A model generated the notes under the pieces. It saw only the letters and a list, made by a program, of their open reading frames with translations, made no database searches and was not told where the DNA came from. A program made the translations under genes and the position numbers. A DNA stretch of 64,000 bases. Origin: Aquimarina sp. MMG016 (lineage in GTDB: Bacteria; Bacteroidota; Bacteroidia; Flavobacteriales; Flavobacteriaceae). The stretch spans positions 124,001 through 188,000 of the forward strand of contig NZ_JAGJEA010000005.1 of NCBI RefSeq assembly GCF_018100805.1, in the 5' to 3' direction. Below are positions 9,277-17,796 of this stretch, one piece after another (within the stretch, counting starts at the first letter, position 1; the number at the start of each line of letters is the position of its first letter).

Positions 9277-9912
9277 TTATTGTCTGAGAAATATTTTTAG
9301 ATCATCGCTTTTTTTCATTGCATAAGAAAGTGATTTGTCGCTAAATGATTTTTCTGGTTTATAATTTGTTAGTGATAGTACGTTGGGTAATTTCATACCC
9401 CAAGAACCTGATTTTTTACTTTCTCCAGGAACAATCATCACTACATGCCCATAGGTTTCTGATGTGTCGATTATAAGTGCCAAACCTCCTCTGTTAGTAT
9501 GTTCCAGTGCCTGATCTATAGTTTCCTGATTGATGGTTCCTAGCTGTATCCAGTTTCTGGATGATTCGGCAATGGGGCGAATACTATCATAAACGACATA
9601 GCCTAATTTAGGGTCATTAAATTCAGTTAAATCAAATCCTTCAGAAATAATTTTGGTGATACTATTTCTACAATCATTACGCTCGGTTGCTGCCTTTTTA
9701 CAGGTGATAAAGTTTTGTACTTCTTGCTCAAGGTCCAAAGTTTTGGAAGCATTTGTGGGGCTGGAAGTTTTTTGGGGAGTTGAACTTGTCTCAGTATCAG
9801 AAACAACTTCATTTTTATCAGAGGTTTTATTTTCTGCATCTTTAGATTTTTGATCGTCTTTACAAGAAATAATTAAAAGTATAGATGCTAATATGAGCAA
9901 TGTCTTTTTCAT
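9277..9912 (-). CDS. Lipoprotein with a possible papain-like (NlpC/P60- or CHAP-like) domain
   Basis: A 211-residue protein with signal MKKTLLILASILLIISC (Cys17). A Ser/Thr/Lys-rich, low-complexity linker runs to about residue 60. The C-terminal part contains DCRNSITKII (Cys81), a long helical segment, then RGGLALIIDTSETYGHVVMI with His156, and VPGESKKSGSWG. The order Cys, then G-x-A/V-strand, then GH-V-V, followed by PG and WG, resembles amidase-type papain folds that act on peptidoglycan or other amides. This is a pattern-based guess; the catalytic pair Cys81/His156 is inferred. It is a single-gene unit with its own promoter module and terminator. Confidence 0.75.
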   Translation of the reverse strand: MKKTLLILASILLIISCKDDQKSKDAENKTSDKNEVVSDTETSSTPQKTSSPTNASKTLDLEQEVQNFITCKKAATERNDCRNSITKIISEGFDLTEFNDPKLGYVVYDSIRPIAESSRNWIQLGTINQETIDQALEHTNRGGLALIIDTSETYGHVVMIVPGESKKSGSWGMKLPNVLSLTNYKPEKSFSDKSLSYAMKKSDDLKIFLRQ

Positions 9913-10063
9913 GGTTGTTTAGTTTTAGTGATATAATGATAAGTAATTATTAGAGAAAGAACAAAAGAAATAAATCCAACAATCCTTTGTTTTATTTATA
10001 ATGCTTTTTTTTGTTCGGTTTTTGGATTATGTTTTCTGCACCAAATGTCTTTTTCAATTACAA

Positions 10064-10102
10064 TACAAAGATTTAATCATTGCGCGCAATTATTTTACGT
10101 AG
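10064..10102 (-). promoter_or_regulatory. Shared promoter/operator module, copy 2
   Basis: On the minus strand: CTACGTAAAATAATTGCG, 15 bases, TTTGTA. It matches the module at 9164-9202 base for base in its fixed parts and in spacing. It lies about 150 bases upstream of the lipoprotein gene starting at 9912. Confidence 0.6.
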
Positions 10103-10166
10103 AAAAAAAAGTGAAGATTAGGTGGTAAATAGAAAAGTGTTTAAACAAAAAAAGCGCTATTATGCG

Positions 10167-10487
10167 CTACTTACAAGGTAAAATTTTAACGACTTTACCA
10201 TAAACGTTTTTAGTCCATCCATTGATACGACCATGATTATTTCCAATCAATAGTCCTCTCTTTGGATCTTTTCCTTTTACTAAATGAGTAAAACAATTAC
10301 CTCTAACTTTACAATAAACAATATCCCCTTTCTTACAATCTTCCCAATTGACAGGGTTTAGTACCACAGGTTGTTTAGATCTTAAAATCGGTAACATCGA
10401 ATTACCCGGTTCTTTTGAAATAATGGTTTCTCCATTCAGTAGCTTTTGAATTTTCCAATTCATTTTCATAGTATTTAAATTAAACAT
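10167..10487 (-). CDS. S24/S26-like small protein (LexA/signal-peptidase fold)
   Basis: A 106-residue protein whose whole length resembles a stand-alone peptidase S24 domain. The motif GNSMLPIL places the nucleophile at Ser30, and FTHLVKG gives a possible general base at Lys71, about the usual distance away. There is no HTH domain, so it is not a complete repressor, and no membrane anchor, so it is not a signal peptidase. Proteins of this kind are common and poorly characterised in Bacteroidota. An internal start at Met7 or Met9 is possible. It is divergently transcribed from the WYL regulator, which suggests a regulatory link. Confidence 0.75.
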   Translation of the reverse strand: MFNLNTMKMNWKIQKLLNGETIISKEPGNSMLPILRSKQPVVLNPVNWEDCKKGDIVYCKVRGNCFTHLVKGKDPKRGLLIGNNHGRINGWTKNVYGKVVKILPCK

Positions 10488-10541
10488 AAATTCAAAGACT
10501 ACTGACTAGTAACAAAAAAATAATGAACTAATTTTATATTG

Positions 10542-10571
10542 CAAATATAATAGGAATTATACTTTTTACAA
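10542..10571 (-). promoter_or_regulatory. Promoter for the S24-like gene
   Basis: On the minus strand: TTG (10571-10569), 19 bases, TATATTTG (10549-10542), an exact match to the TAnnTTTG -7 box with standard spacing. Start codon 55 bases downstream. Confidence 0.6.
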
Positions 10572-10605
10572 TGTATTATAATTCTAGCTCTTATATAAAT
10601 CAATT

Positions 10606-11616
10606 ATGGCTCAAAATAAAAATGCATTAATCCGTTATAAAACCATTGATAAATGCTTGCAAAACAATAACCGTTCATGGACATTAGATAATCTTATCGA
10701 AGCTTGTTCCGATGCATTGTATGAATATGAAGGAAGAGATATAAATGTAAGTAAGCGTACTGTGCAGCTAGATATCCAAATGATGCGCAGTGATAAATTG
10801 GGATATAATGCTCCTATAGAAGTTTATGATAAAAAGTATTACAAGTATGCTGATGAGGATTATTCGATTACTGATATCCCACTAACCGAAAATGATATGA
10901 ATGTACTATCAGAAACTGTAGAAATGCTGAAACAGTTCAAGGACTTTTCCCTATTTTCTGAACTTGGTGGCATTATCCAAAGATTAGAGGACAAAGTATA
11001 TACCGAAAAGACACAACAAGCTTCTGTAATTCATCTGGATAAAAACGAAAAGCTAAAAGGATTAGAGCATCTTGATATTTTATACCAAGCCATTCTAAAG
11101 AAACTTGTTTTAAAGATAAAATATCAGTCTTTCAAAGCACAACAAGCTTCAGAATTTGTCTTTCATCCTTTTATCCTAAAAGAGTTCAATAACAGATGGT
11201 TTTTGGTTGGTAAGTCTTCAGCTAAGAAACCTATTGTAAATTTAGCATTAGATAGGATTATCGACATTGATTTTGATACTAGCATTCCTTACTTGGATGA
11301 GAAATTTGATGGAGATGCATATTACAAGGATATTATCGGTGTAACGGTTGCTAATTCTAGAGCTCAGCGCATTCAATTTTGGGTTGATAAGCAAAATGCC
11401 CCTTATGTAATTACCAAACCTTTTCATAGCTCACAACGAATTATAAAGGAAGATGAAAACGGAGTCATTTTTAATATTCTTGTTCAGATCAACTTTGAAC
11501 TGGAACGTATGCTTTTAGGTTTTGGAGATTCAATTGAAGTCCTAAAACCCGAAAAACTCAGAAAAAGAATTCTAAAGAAACTAGAAAGAGCAACTGCTCT
11601 CTACGATACACCATAG
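10606..11616 (+). CDS. WYL-domain transcriptional regulator (YafY/PafC-like)
   Basis: A 336-residue protein. Residues about 1-75 form a winged-helix DNA-binding region (RYKTIDKCLQNNNRSWTLD, then VSKRTVQLDIQMMR). Residues about 140-250 fit the WYL domain, here with KIKYQSFK and the FILKEFNNRWFLVGKS core, followed by a WCX-type C-terminal extension ending near residue 330. WYL domains bind nucleic acid or nucleotide ligands and are found in DNA-damage and defence regulators. In this window it stands alone, divergent from the S24-like gene, with no defence genes next to it. Its targets are unknown. Confidence 0.9.
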   Translation: MAQNKNALIRYKTIDKCLQNNNRSWTLDNLIEACSDALYEYEGRDINVSKRTVQLDIQMMRSDKLGYNAPIEVYDKKYYKYADEDYSITDIPLTENDMNVLSETVEMLKQFKDFSLFSELGGIIQRLEDKVYTEKTQQASVIHLDKNEKLKGLEHLDILYQAILKKLVLKIKYQSFKAQQASEFVFHPFILKEFNNRWFLVGKSSAKKPIVNLALDRIIDIDFDTSIPYLDEKFDGDAYYKDIIGVTVANSRAQRIQFWVDKQNAPYVITKPFHSSQRIIKEDENGVIFNILVQINFELERMLLGFGDSIEVLKPEKLRKRILKKLERATALYDTP

Positions 11617-12264
11617 ATTTAAACCTTTATGAATCAGTTAAGCTAATTTTTATTGAAACGGTAATTATCAAGTTTTACGGCTCTAAATGATCATAAGATA
11701 CCCCTATCTAAAACCAGGTTTCAATACATAAAAACACTTATGTATTTGATCATCATCGTAAAATAAAATATTTAGATACTTTCCTCATAACATTCAACTC
11801 AATAAAACAGCCATTACTTATTTTGTTTATTTTAATTTTTTAAACCTTTAGAACGTTCTCTTTTTTTACTTAAAACTTCACAAAAAAATATACCTATTGC
11901 TTGACATTCCAATTAGATAAAAGATTTGAAGTAAATCTTGTATATCATGTATAAAAATAGACTTATACAACTACCACATTATAAGTCGTATTTACATCTA
12001 TTTTTAAAAAACATTTAATGCTAAATGACTTTATCTTGTCCCAATTGCATAGTACATGTTTATAAATAACAACCCTATAAATAAAAAAATTGAAGCAAAT
12101 CATATAAACCATGTTGCATTTTAAATTTTGACAACGAATTAATCAGTCAAGTAATTAAAAAATAACTTAAATTCAGTTTCTTATGAATCACATCAGGTTA
12201 TAAAACTTACCATCCCCTTACCATTTTTGTAATCATTTATACTCATATTAGAAATTTATCCGGT
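11617..12264. other. Long gene-free upstream region of the LacI-family gene
   Basis: 648 bases without a credible ORF. Three blocks recur in the spacer before aceA: tttattgaaacggtaat (11649-11665 and 15568-15584), a short ctcnaaatgatca block (about 11681-11694 and 15612-15625), and tttttaaacnttta followed by an AACGTT palindrome and a T run. The order is the same in both places, so the two regions are probably related by descent or by a shared regulator. Confidence 0.7.
11850..11859. promoter_or_regulatory. Candidate LacI-family operator
   Basis: The perfect 10-bp palindrome AGAACGTTCT has the central AACGTT typical of operators for LacI-family proteins (as in PurR sites). It lies 405 bases before the LacI-family gene and matches, in context and core, the site at 15873-15886. 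Confidence 0.5.
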
Positions 12265-13305
12265 ATGAAAAAAAAGAGAATAACGCTAAAAGATATTGCA
12301 AAAGAGTTTCATGTATCTATTGCCACCGTATCCAAAGCACTTAATGACAGCTACGAAATTAGCGTTGGGACAAAGACAAAAATTCAGGAATATGCCAAAG
12401 TGCATAACTATAAATCCAGTAATATTGTCCTACAAGAAGATACCAGGCAAAACACCAAAACTATTGGAGTAATTATCCCCAATATGTTAAATCATTTTTT
12501 TACCAAGGTTTTTGTGGGTGTTGAAAAAATAGCTGCCGAAAAAGGTTATAATGTCATAACCTGTATTTCTAATGAGTCATTTAAAAAAGAGGCTGAAGCC
12601 ATAGAGCTTCTAAAAAATTCGCACTTAGATGGTATTATTTTATCAATTGCAGAGGAAACAGAGGTAAAACAAGATTTTAGACATTTTCAGAATACGATCG
12701 ACCAAGGTATTCCTATTATGATGATAGATCGTGTTACAGACAAAATAGCAAGCGATAAGGTAATTGTAAATGACAAAGAAGGGGCGTATAATGCTACCAA
12801 TCATTTTATCCAAACTGGTTGTAAGAATATTGCTATTGTATCTAACATTCATCGCCTCAGTGTTGGTAAACTTAGACTAGAAGGATATAAACAGGCTCTT
12901 TTGGAAGCAAACCTGATGATAGATGATGCTCTAATTCTGAATGTTGATGAATTTAATGATATAGATACGTTATTAAAGATTTTGCTGGACTCCAAAAAAG
13001 TCGATGCCATTTTATGTCTTGAAGAGGATGCTGCGGTGAGCACGTTGAAACTTGTAAAATCCAAGGGATATAAAGTCCCTGAAGATATCTCTATAATTGG
13101 TTTTACAAATGGAGTATTACCACGCTATGTGACACCATCGATCACAACCATAAGTCAACATAGTATCTATTTAGGCGAAATCGCTACTAGAATACTTATT
13201 GATAGAATTGAGCTTATGGATACTAAACCCACCTATACTACTAAAGTCATCAAAACTAATTTGATTGAAAGAGAAAGTACAAAGAGATTATTAGAAAGTT
13301 TTTAA
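12265..13305 (+). CDS. LacI-family transcriptional regulator
   Basis: A 346-residue protein. The N-terminal HTH reads ITLKDIAKEFHVSIATVSKA (residues 5-24) with the hinge helix after it. The rest is a periplasmic-binding-protein fold (start of the core at TIGVIIPNMLNHFF; effector-pocket segments LDGIILS and SIIGFTNG). The ligand is probably a sugar or sugar derivative, which is general for the family. The nearest candidate targets are itself and isocitrate lyase, based on shared upstream blocks with AACGTT palindromes. The stop codon overlaps the stop of the convergent SUMF1-like gene (TTAA at 13302-13305). Confidence 0.95.
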   Translation: MKKKRITLKDIAKEFHVSIATVSKALNDSYEISVGTKTKIQEYAKVHNYKSSNIVLQEDTRQNTKTIGVIIPNMLNHFFTKVFVGVEKIAAEKGYNVITCISNESFKKEAEAIELLKNSHLDGIILSIAEETEVKQDFRHFQNTIDQGIPIMMIDRVTDKIASDKVIVNDKEGAYNATNHFIQTGCKNIAIVSNIHRLSVGKLRLEGYKQALLEANLMIDDALILNVDEFNDIDTLLKILLDSKKVDAILCLEEDAAVSTLKLVKSKGYKVPEDISIIGFTNGVLPRYVTPSITTISQHSIYLGEIATRILIDRIELMDTKPTYTTKVIKTNLIERESTKRLLESF

Positions 13306-14147
13306 GACTTGTTTCTACAAATTCGAAAGCCTTGATCTGGTCCGACTCCACTGGCTTCAAAATACCCTCTATCACTATTTTCGCTATATAACTCAACGCC
13401 TATCCAACCTCCTCCTCGCTGGGATCGAAAATGTCCTCCAGGCATCTTATTATTCTCATACCAGTCTGTGCACCACTCTCTTACATTGCCTGTCATATCG
13501 TACAAACCAAGTTCATTAGGTGCTTTATCCCCAACAGGATGAGTTTTACAATTATTTTTTTCTATAATCTTATAATCCCAATGCTGAGTCAACAAAGTAT
13601 CTCCACAATTTCTCCAATACCAAGCTACATCTTCTACCATATTACTTCCGCTATAGGTATAGTGTCTACTAAGCTGTCCTCCCCCTGCTGCATATTCCCA
13701 TTCTATTTCTGTAGGTAAGCGATAACCATTTGCTTTGGGGTTTATTTTTACCAACCATTTAATGGTATCAAACTCTGATTTATTAAAGGAATCTATAGAA
13801 TCCTTATAAATTTTATAATAAGGCTTCAGTCCGTCTTTTTTACTTTTTTTAATGCAATATGTTATGCAATCATACCAGCTAACCATCTCAACCGGAAGAT
13901 TATCAGCTTTGAATTCAGAAGGGTTGTTTCCCATAATTTCAATCCACTCTTTTTGGGTAACTTCAAACCTACCTATATAAAAGTCGCCTACAAACACATT
14001 TTTTTTATACAAATTTGATTTTTTATTTATAAAAACTCCTCCTTTTATTAAAAGTAAATTATCCTGCAAAACCTCATCTTGTTTCTCTTTTTTGCAGCAA
14101 TAAAGAATCAAACTTCCAAAAACTATAAGCCAAGATATTTTTTTCAT
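13302..14147 (-). CDS. SUMF1/FGE-fold lipoprotein, non-catalytic type
   Basis: A 281-residue protein counted from MKKISWLIVFGSLILYCC (Cys17/18 lipobox). Further upstream in-frame codons do not give a signal peptide, so I place the start at 14147. Characteristic formylglycine-generating-enzyme-fold motifs are present: FYIGRFEVTQKEW, VEMVSWYDC, GYRLPTEIEWEYAAGGG, GLYDMTGNVREWCTDWY and GFRICRN. The Cys pair needed for copper-dependent catalysis in true FGEs is missing from the region after QRGGGW, so it is likely structural or binding, like GldK, whose fold it shares. It lies downstream of the xylanase gene but behind a terminator. Confidence 0.88.
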   Translation of the reverse strand: MKKISWLIVFGSLILYCCKKEKQDEVLQDNLLLIKGGVFINKKSNLYKKNVFVGDFYIGRFEVTQKEWIEIMGNNPSEFKADNLPVEMVSWYDCITYCIKKSKKDGLKPYYKIYKDSIDSFNKSEFDTIKWLVKINPKANGYRLPTEIEWEYAAGGGQLSRHYTYSGSNMVEDVAWYWRNCGDTLLTQHWDYKIIEKNNCKTHPVGDKAPNELGLYDMTGNVREWCTDWYENNKMPGGHFRSQRGGGWIGVELYSENSDRGYFEASGVGPDQGFRICRNKS

Positions 14148-14194
14148 GAATTTACAATTACTTATATAAGAAAGGTGTACACAAACAGGTGTAC

Positions 14195-14229
14195 AAAAAA
14201 TGAGGCAGTTAATACAATTAACCACCTCA
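14195..14229 (-). terminator. Rho-independent terminator after the GH11 gene
   Basis: tgagg-ca-gttaat (14201-14213) pairs with attaac-ca-cctca (14217-14229), leaving one 2-base internal mismatch. On the minus strand it is followed by a T run. A tandem gtgtacac/gtgtacaa sits just beyond. Confidence 0.75.
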
Positions 14230-14248
14230 TTTTACACGTTATACTTTT

Positions 14249-14962
14249 TTACCACACGGTTGCGTTAATTTTTCCCCAACCACCGCTATAGGATTCAATT
14301 CCAAAAACTTGGTAATCAAAATTTTTGAGATTACCATTGTGTCCTCCATGTTTATTCCAGTGATTAATATGTGCCTGCATGTTTACTTTTTGATTACTTC
14401 CTAATGCGGCATTACCATGTTGACTTATATACTGATAAAAAGTTCGGGTACCCAGAATTGAAGGAGCGTTAGATCGTTTTTGCTTTTTAAACTGATAGTT
14501 TTTTCCATTAGCGTTAAAATTCTTGTTCTGATTTTGACCCTGGATATTTCCTCTTTCTACAATATAATATTCTATAAGTGGGGATCTGGTCCAACCATAA
14601 ACACCTACAAAATTATATGACCCTTGCAAAAGGCCAATATTGTAATTAACAGTTCTGCCACTGCCTGTTCTCCAACCTTTCCCTCCTACAATATCCTGGT
14701 TGTCTTTATATTCAATTTCAAAATTACCACTATACTGATTAGCATAAGGGAATCTCAATCTTCCCCATCCTCCCTCTTTATAAATAGTCCAAAAATAGCC
14801 ATTGTTATACCCATCAGTTCTATTATCGCTGATGTATCCATTTGAATCGATCGATTTTTGTTCTATGTCTGTATTTTGAGAAAAGTTATCATTCTCAAAA
14901 TCGTCTGAACAACTAATAAACAGCAATAAAGCTGTAGTCATAAAAATTAGATTTTTTTTCAT
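14249..14962 (-). CDS. GH11 endo-1,4-beta-xylanase, surface lipoprotein
   Basis: A 237-residue protein with a lipoprotein signal ending LLLFISC (Cys18). From about residue 50 it reads as a glycoside hydrolase family 11 jelly roll: GYFWTIYKEGGWGRL, GGKGWRTGSGRTVNY, VYGWTRSPLIEYYIVERG, then APSILGTRTFYQY, HINHWNKHGG and FGIESYSGGWGKI. The nucleophile is Glu131 in PLIEYY and the acid/base is Glu223 in GIESYSGG; both are present. It should cut internal beta-1,4 bonds in xylan. No other xylan genes are nearby, which is unusual for a Bacteroidota polysaccharide locus. It is a single-gene transcript with a terminator and a 25-bp palindrome upstream. Confidence 0.93.
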   Translation of the reverse strand: MKKNLIFMTTALLLFISCSDDFENDNFSQNTDIEQKSIDSNGYISDNRTDGYNNGYFWTIYKEGGWGRLRFPYANQYSGNFEIEYKDNQDIVGGKGWRTGSGRTVNYNIGLLQGSYNFVGVYGWTRSPLIEYYIVERGNIQGQNQNKNFNANGKNYQFKKQKRSNAPSILGTRTFYQYISQHGNAALGSNQKVNMQAHINHWNKHGGHNGNLKNFDYQVFGIESYSGGWGKINATVW

Positions 14963-15134
14963 AATTAGATAGTTTTACATTAGAATAATTCAAAAAATCA
15001 TATCTCATATTATTTATTTGACGAACAAATAATTTTTATGTCAATATGATTGAGTTTGTGTTAAAAATTAGTTATACCCACAAAATTAAGATGTAAATAA
15101 TAAGTATTTCATAATTCAGTTGAATGCGCATCAT

Positions 15135-15159
15135 TTTTTACGAAAACTTTTCGTAAAAA
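15135..15159. promoter_or_regulatory. Perfect 12-bp inverted repeat, 1-base spacer
   Basis: tttttacgaaaa, c, ttttcgtaaaaa. It lies about 175 bases upstream of the GH11 start. The symmetry and position suggest a binding site for a dimeric regulator of the xylanase gene. Confidence 0.55.
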
Positions 15160-15872
15160 GACTTCAAACAAGCAACTGATTATCAAATAATTACCTTGAA
15201 TTTTAAATGTACGAATCATCAAGATTTAAAGCCTCATTTCTCATCTCTTAAAACCAAGTTCTTAGAATTAGAAGGAAGTATCGATGGTGATAATATGCAA
15301 AAGCTGGGATCCTCAAAAAAGAGAAAACCAATCGAATCTATCCAGAATCCAGTTATGATATATCATGTTTTGCTCAAAAAAATATAACGACTTCTGTTAC
15401 CATAACGGATATATACTAGTATATTTAGACTTAACTATTTTGATGTAGAAGGTCAATTTATGATCAAAAAATACTACTAAATAGATTTAATATAATCTAC
15501 CAAATCTACTTCTTCCTGAATACTCATTCTTTTTCGTAAAAGACTCCTTGATTTTTTTCATCTACTATTTATTGAAACGGTAATGAACTCCAAATTTTAT
15601 CGAGTTCCACCGCTCGAAATGATCAGACAACACATCTAATTCCTAAAAAAAAAGGAAGAAAGTGATCAGCTTTCTGAATATTCTTCTTTTTATCAATTTA
15701 ATTAAAACCTGATTTTAACACGTCAAAAAACTACAGCTTACCCAATACACAACCATTCATATATATTTGATTTTCAGGTTAAAACATAAGAAATTGGGTT
15801 CTTTCTTCATGATTTTCAACTAAACAAAACAGCTGTCGCGTACATCTATTATTTTACATTTTTTAAACATTT

Positions 15873-15886
15873 AGCGAACGTTCGCT
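15873..15886. promoter_or_regulatory. Candidate LacI-family operator upstream of aceA
   Basis: The perfect 14-bp palindrome AGCGAACGTTCGCT lies 279 bases before the aceA start. It is flanked by ttttttaaacattt on the left and a T run on the right, as is the site at 11850-11859. Confidence 0.55.
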
Positions 15887-16030
15887 TTTTTTATCAAAAA
15901 CTTTTTTATAATATTGCCCTGTAATTAATTTACAAGGACGCTTAGTAAAACACATTACAAAAAAAAAAGAATCTGGCAGACGCTACTAAGTAGCAATTAG
16001 AATTATTAATAAATAACAAAATCTAAAGGG

Positions 16031-16120
16031 ATGAAATCAAAAGCAAAAACTAAAACATTGGTTACCAATTGGGCTATTAATAATACGATTGATTACAATG
16101 TGGAAAAAACCAATAATTAA
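16031..16120 (+). CDS. Possible 29-codon ORF before aceA
   Basis: The ORF starts MKSKAKTKTLVTNW and ends EKTNN, 44 bases before aceA, with aaaggg just ahead of the ATG. It could be a leader peptide, a small protein or chance. No similarity is recognised. Confidence 0.25.
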   Translation: MKSKAKTKTLVTNWAINNTIDYNVEKTNN

Positions 16121-16164
16121 CATTTAAAGACATTAACCTAAAATAAAATCTAAAAAATTATATT

Positions 16165-17772
16165 ATGACTACTTATAATTCGGCACTTGATACTGTACGC
16201 ACATTAAAAGCAAAACACGGAAATACGTGGGCAACCATAAAGCCGGAAAACGCTGCGCGTATTGCTGTACAAAACAGGTTTAAAACAGGATTAGATATTG
16301 CTAGATACACAGCGTCTATCATGCGTAAAGATATGGCAGAATACGATGCTAACAGTGTAAACTATACTCAATCACTAGGTTGCTGGCATGGTTTTGTGGC
16401 TCAGCAAAAAATGATCGCAGTAAAAAAACATAAAGGTACAACTGAAAAAACATATTTATATCTTTCCGGCTGGATGGTGGCAGCATTACGTTCTGAATTA
16501 GGACCTTTACCAGATCAGTCCATGCACGAAAAGACTTCAGTTCCTAAATTAATCGAGGAGATATATACTTTCTTACGTCAGGCGGATGCAGTAGAGTTAA
16601 ATGATCTTTTTCGTCGTCTGGATGCTGGAGAAGATGTGCAAGCAAAGATTGATAATTTCGAAACCCACGTGGTACCTATTATTGCTGATATTGACGCAGG
16701 TTTTGGTAACGAAGAAGCAACCTACCTTTTAGCTAAAAAAATGATCGAGGCTGGTGCTTGTGCACTTCAGATCGAAAACCAGGTATCTGACGCTAAGCAA
16801 TGTGGCCATCAGGATGGTAAAGTAACGGTACCACACGAAGATTTTATCGCTAAGCTAAATGCACTCAGATATGCATTCTTAGAATTAGGTGTAGACGAAG
16901 GTATTATCGTTGCTCGAACAGATTCTGAAGGAGCTGGTTTAACTCAAAAACTACCAGTATCTATGGAAGAAGGGGATCTGGCATCACAGTATATGGATTT
17001 TGTTGAAGCAGAAGAAGTTTTAGTAGAAGAGGTTAACGAAAATGATGTATTATTCAAACGTGATGGTAAATTAGTGCGTCCGGTGAGATTGCCAAATGGT
17101 TTGTATAAATTTAAAGAAGGTTCTAATATCGATCGTGTTGTATTGGATTGTATTACCAGTCTGGAAAATGGTGCGGATTTATTATGGATTGAGACGCCAA
17201 CTCCAAATGTGAAACAAATTGCACATATGGTAAATAGAGTAAAAGAAAAGGTGCTAAATGCCAAATTAGTATATAATAATTCTCCATCATTTAATTGGAC
17301 GATCAATTTCCGCCAACAGGCATATGATCTTATGGTAGAACAAGGTGAAGACACTTCTGCTTATAACCGTGCAGAGCTAATGGATGCTAAATATGATGGT
17401 ACTGAATTATCAAATCGAGCAGACGAAATGATCCGTTTGTTCCAGGCAGAAGCGTCTCGTGATGCTGGTGTATTCCATCACTTAATTACACTACCAACGT
17501 ATCACACCACGGCATTACATATGAATGATTTGGTAGAAGGGTATTTTGGAGACAGAGGTATGTTACAATATGTTGATTCTGTTCAACGTCAGGAAATACG
17601 AAAAGGAGTATCCTGTGTAAAACATCAACGTATGGCAGGTTCAGACTTAGGAGATGATCACAAAACCTTCTTTGCTGGTGAAAAAGCTTTAAAAGCTGGC
17701 GGTGAGAAAAACACAAGTAATCAATTTGAAGTTAAAGCAAGTACTAAAGAACCAGTACTGGCAGATAAATAA
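16165..17772 (+). CDS. aceA: Isocitrate lyase
   Basis: A 535-residue enzyme that splits isocitrate into glyoxylate and succinate, the first step of the glyoxylate shunt used for growth on acetate and fatty acids. The active-site signature is KQCGHQDGKV with Cys213; ADIDAGFGN (about 174-182) is the Mg-binding strand, and RTDSEGAG, WIETPTPN and YNNSPSFNW are further family blocks. The length exceeds the E. coli form and fits the longer bacterial type. Malate synthase, usually adjacent, is not in the window, so the shunt must be completed by a gene elsewhere. The operator-like palindrome upstream points to control by a LacI-family protein. Confidence 0.97.
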   Translation: MTTYNSALDTVRTLKAKHGNTWATIKPENAARIAVQNRFKTGLDIARYTASIMRKDMAEYDANSVNYTQSLGCWHGFVAQQKMIAVKKHKGTTEKTYLYLSGWMVAALRSELGPLPDQSMHEKTSVPKLIEEIYTFLRQADAVELNDLFRRLDAGEDVQAKIDNFETHVVPIIADIDAGFGNEEATYLLAKKMIEAGACALQIENQVSDAKQCGHQDGKVTVPHEDFIAKLNALRYAFLELGVDEGIIVARTDSEGAGLTQKLPVSMEEGDLASQYMDFVEAEEVLVEEVNENDVLFKRDGKLVRPVRLPNGLYKFKEGSNIDRVVLDCITSLENGADLLWIETPTPNVKQIAHMVNRVKEKVLNAKLVYNNSPSFNWTINFRQQAYDLMVEQGEDTSAYNRAELMDAKYDGTELSNRADEMIRLFQAEASRDAGVFHHLITLPTYHTTALHMNDLVEGYFGDRGMLQYVDSVQRQEIRKGVSCVKHQRMAGSDLGDDHKTFFAGEKALKAGGEKNTSNQFEVKASTKEPVLADK

Positions 17773-17796
17773 AAACTTGTCTTGAAGTTTATTCAT

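Larger units (their letters stand above)
14963..16164. other. 1.2-kb spacer between the xylanase gene and aceA
   Basis: I see no convincing gene. It holds the palindrome at 15135-15159, a partial copy of its right arm (ttttcgtaaaagac, 15531-15544), the aceA-side copy of the blocks shared with 11617-12264, the operator candidate at 15873-15886 and a possible 29-codon ORF at 16031-16120. A 63-codon frame at 15196-15387 has no signs of being real. Confidence 0.7.

Noticed and set aside
10138-10147. TGTTTAAACA palindrome near the S24-like gene
   Set aside because: It has the half-site sequence of the 37.8-41.1 kb motif but no 16-base spacer, so it is not the same kind of site.
15196-15387. 63-codon plus-strand frame
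   Set aside because: No ribosome-binding context, no recognisable pattern, and located in a long spacer rich in chance frames.
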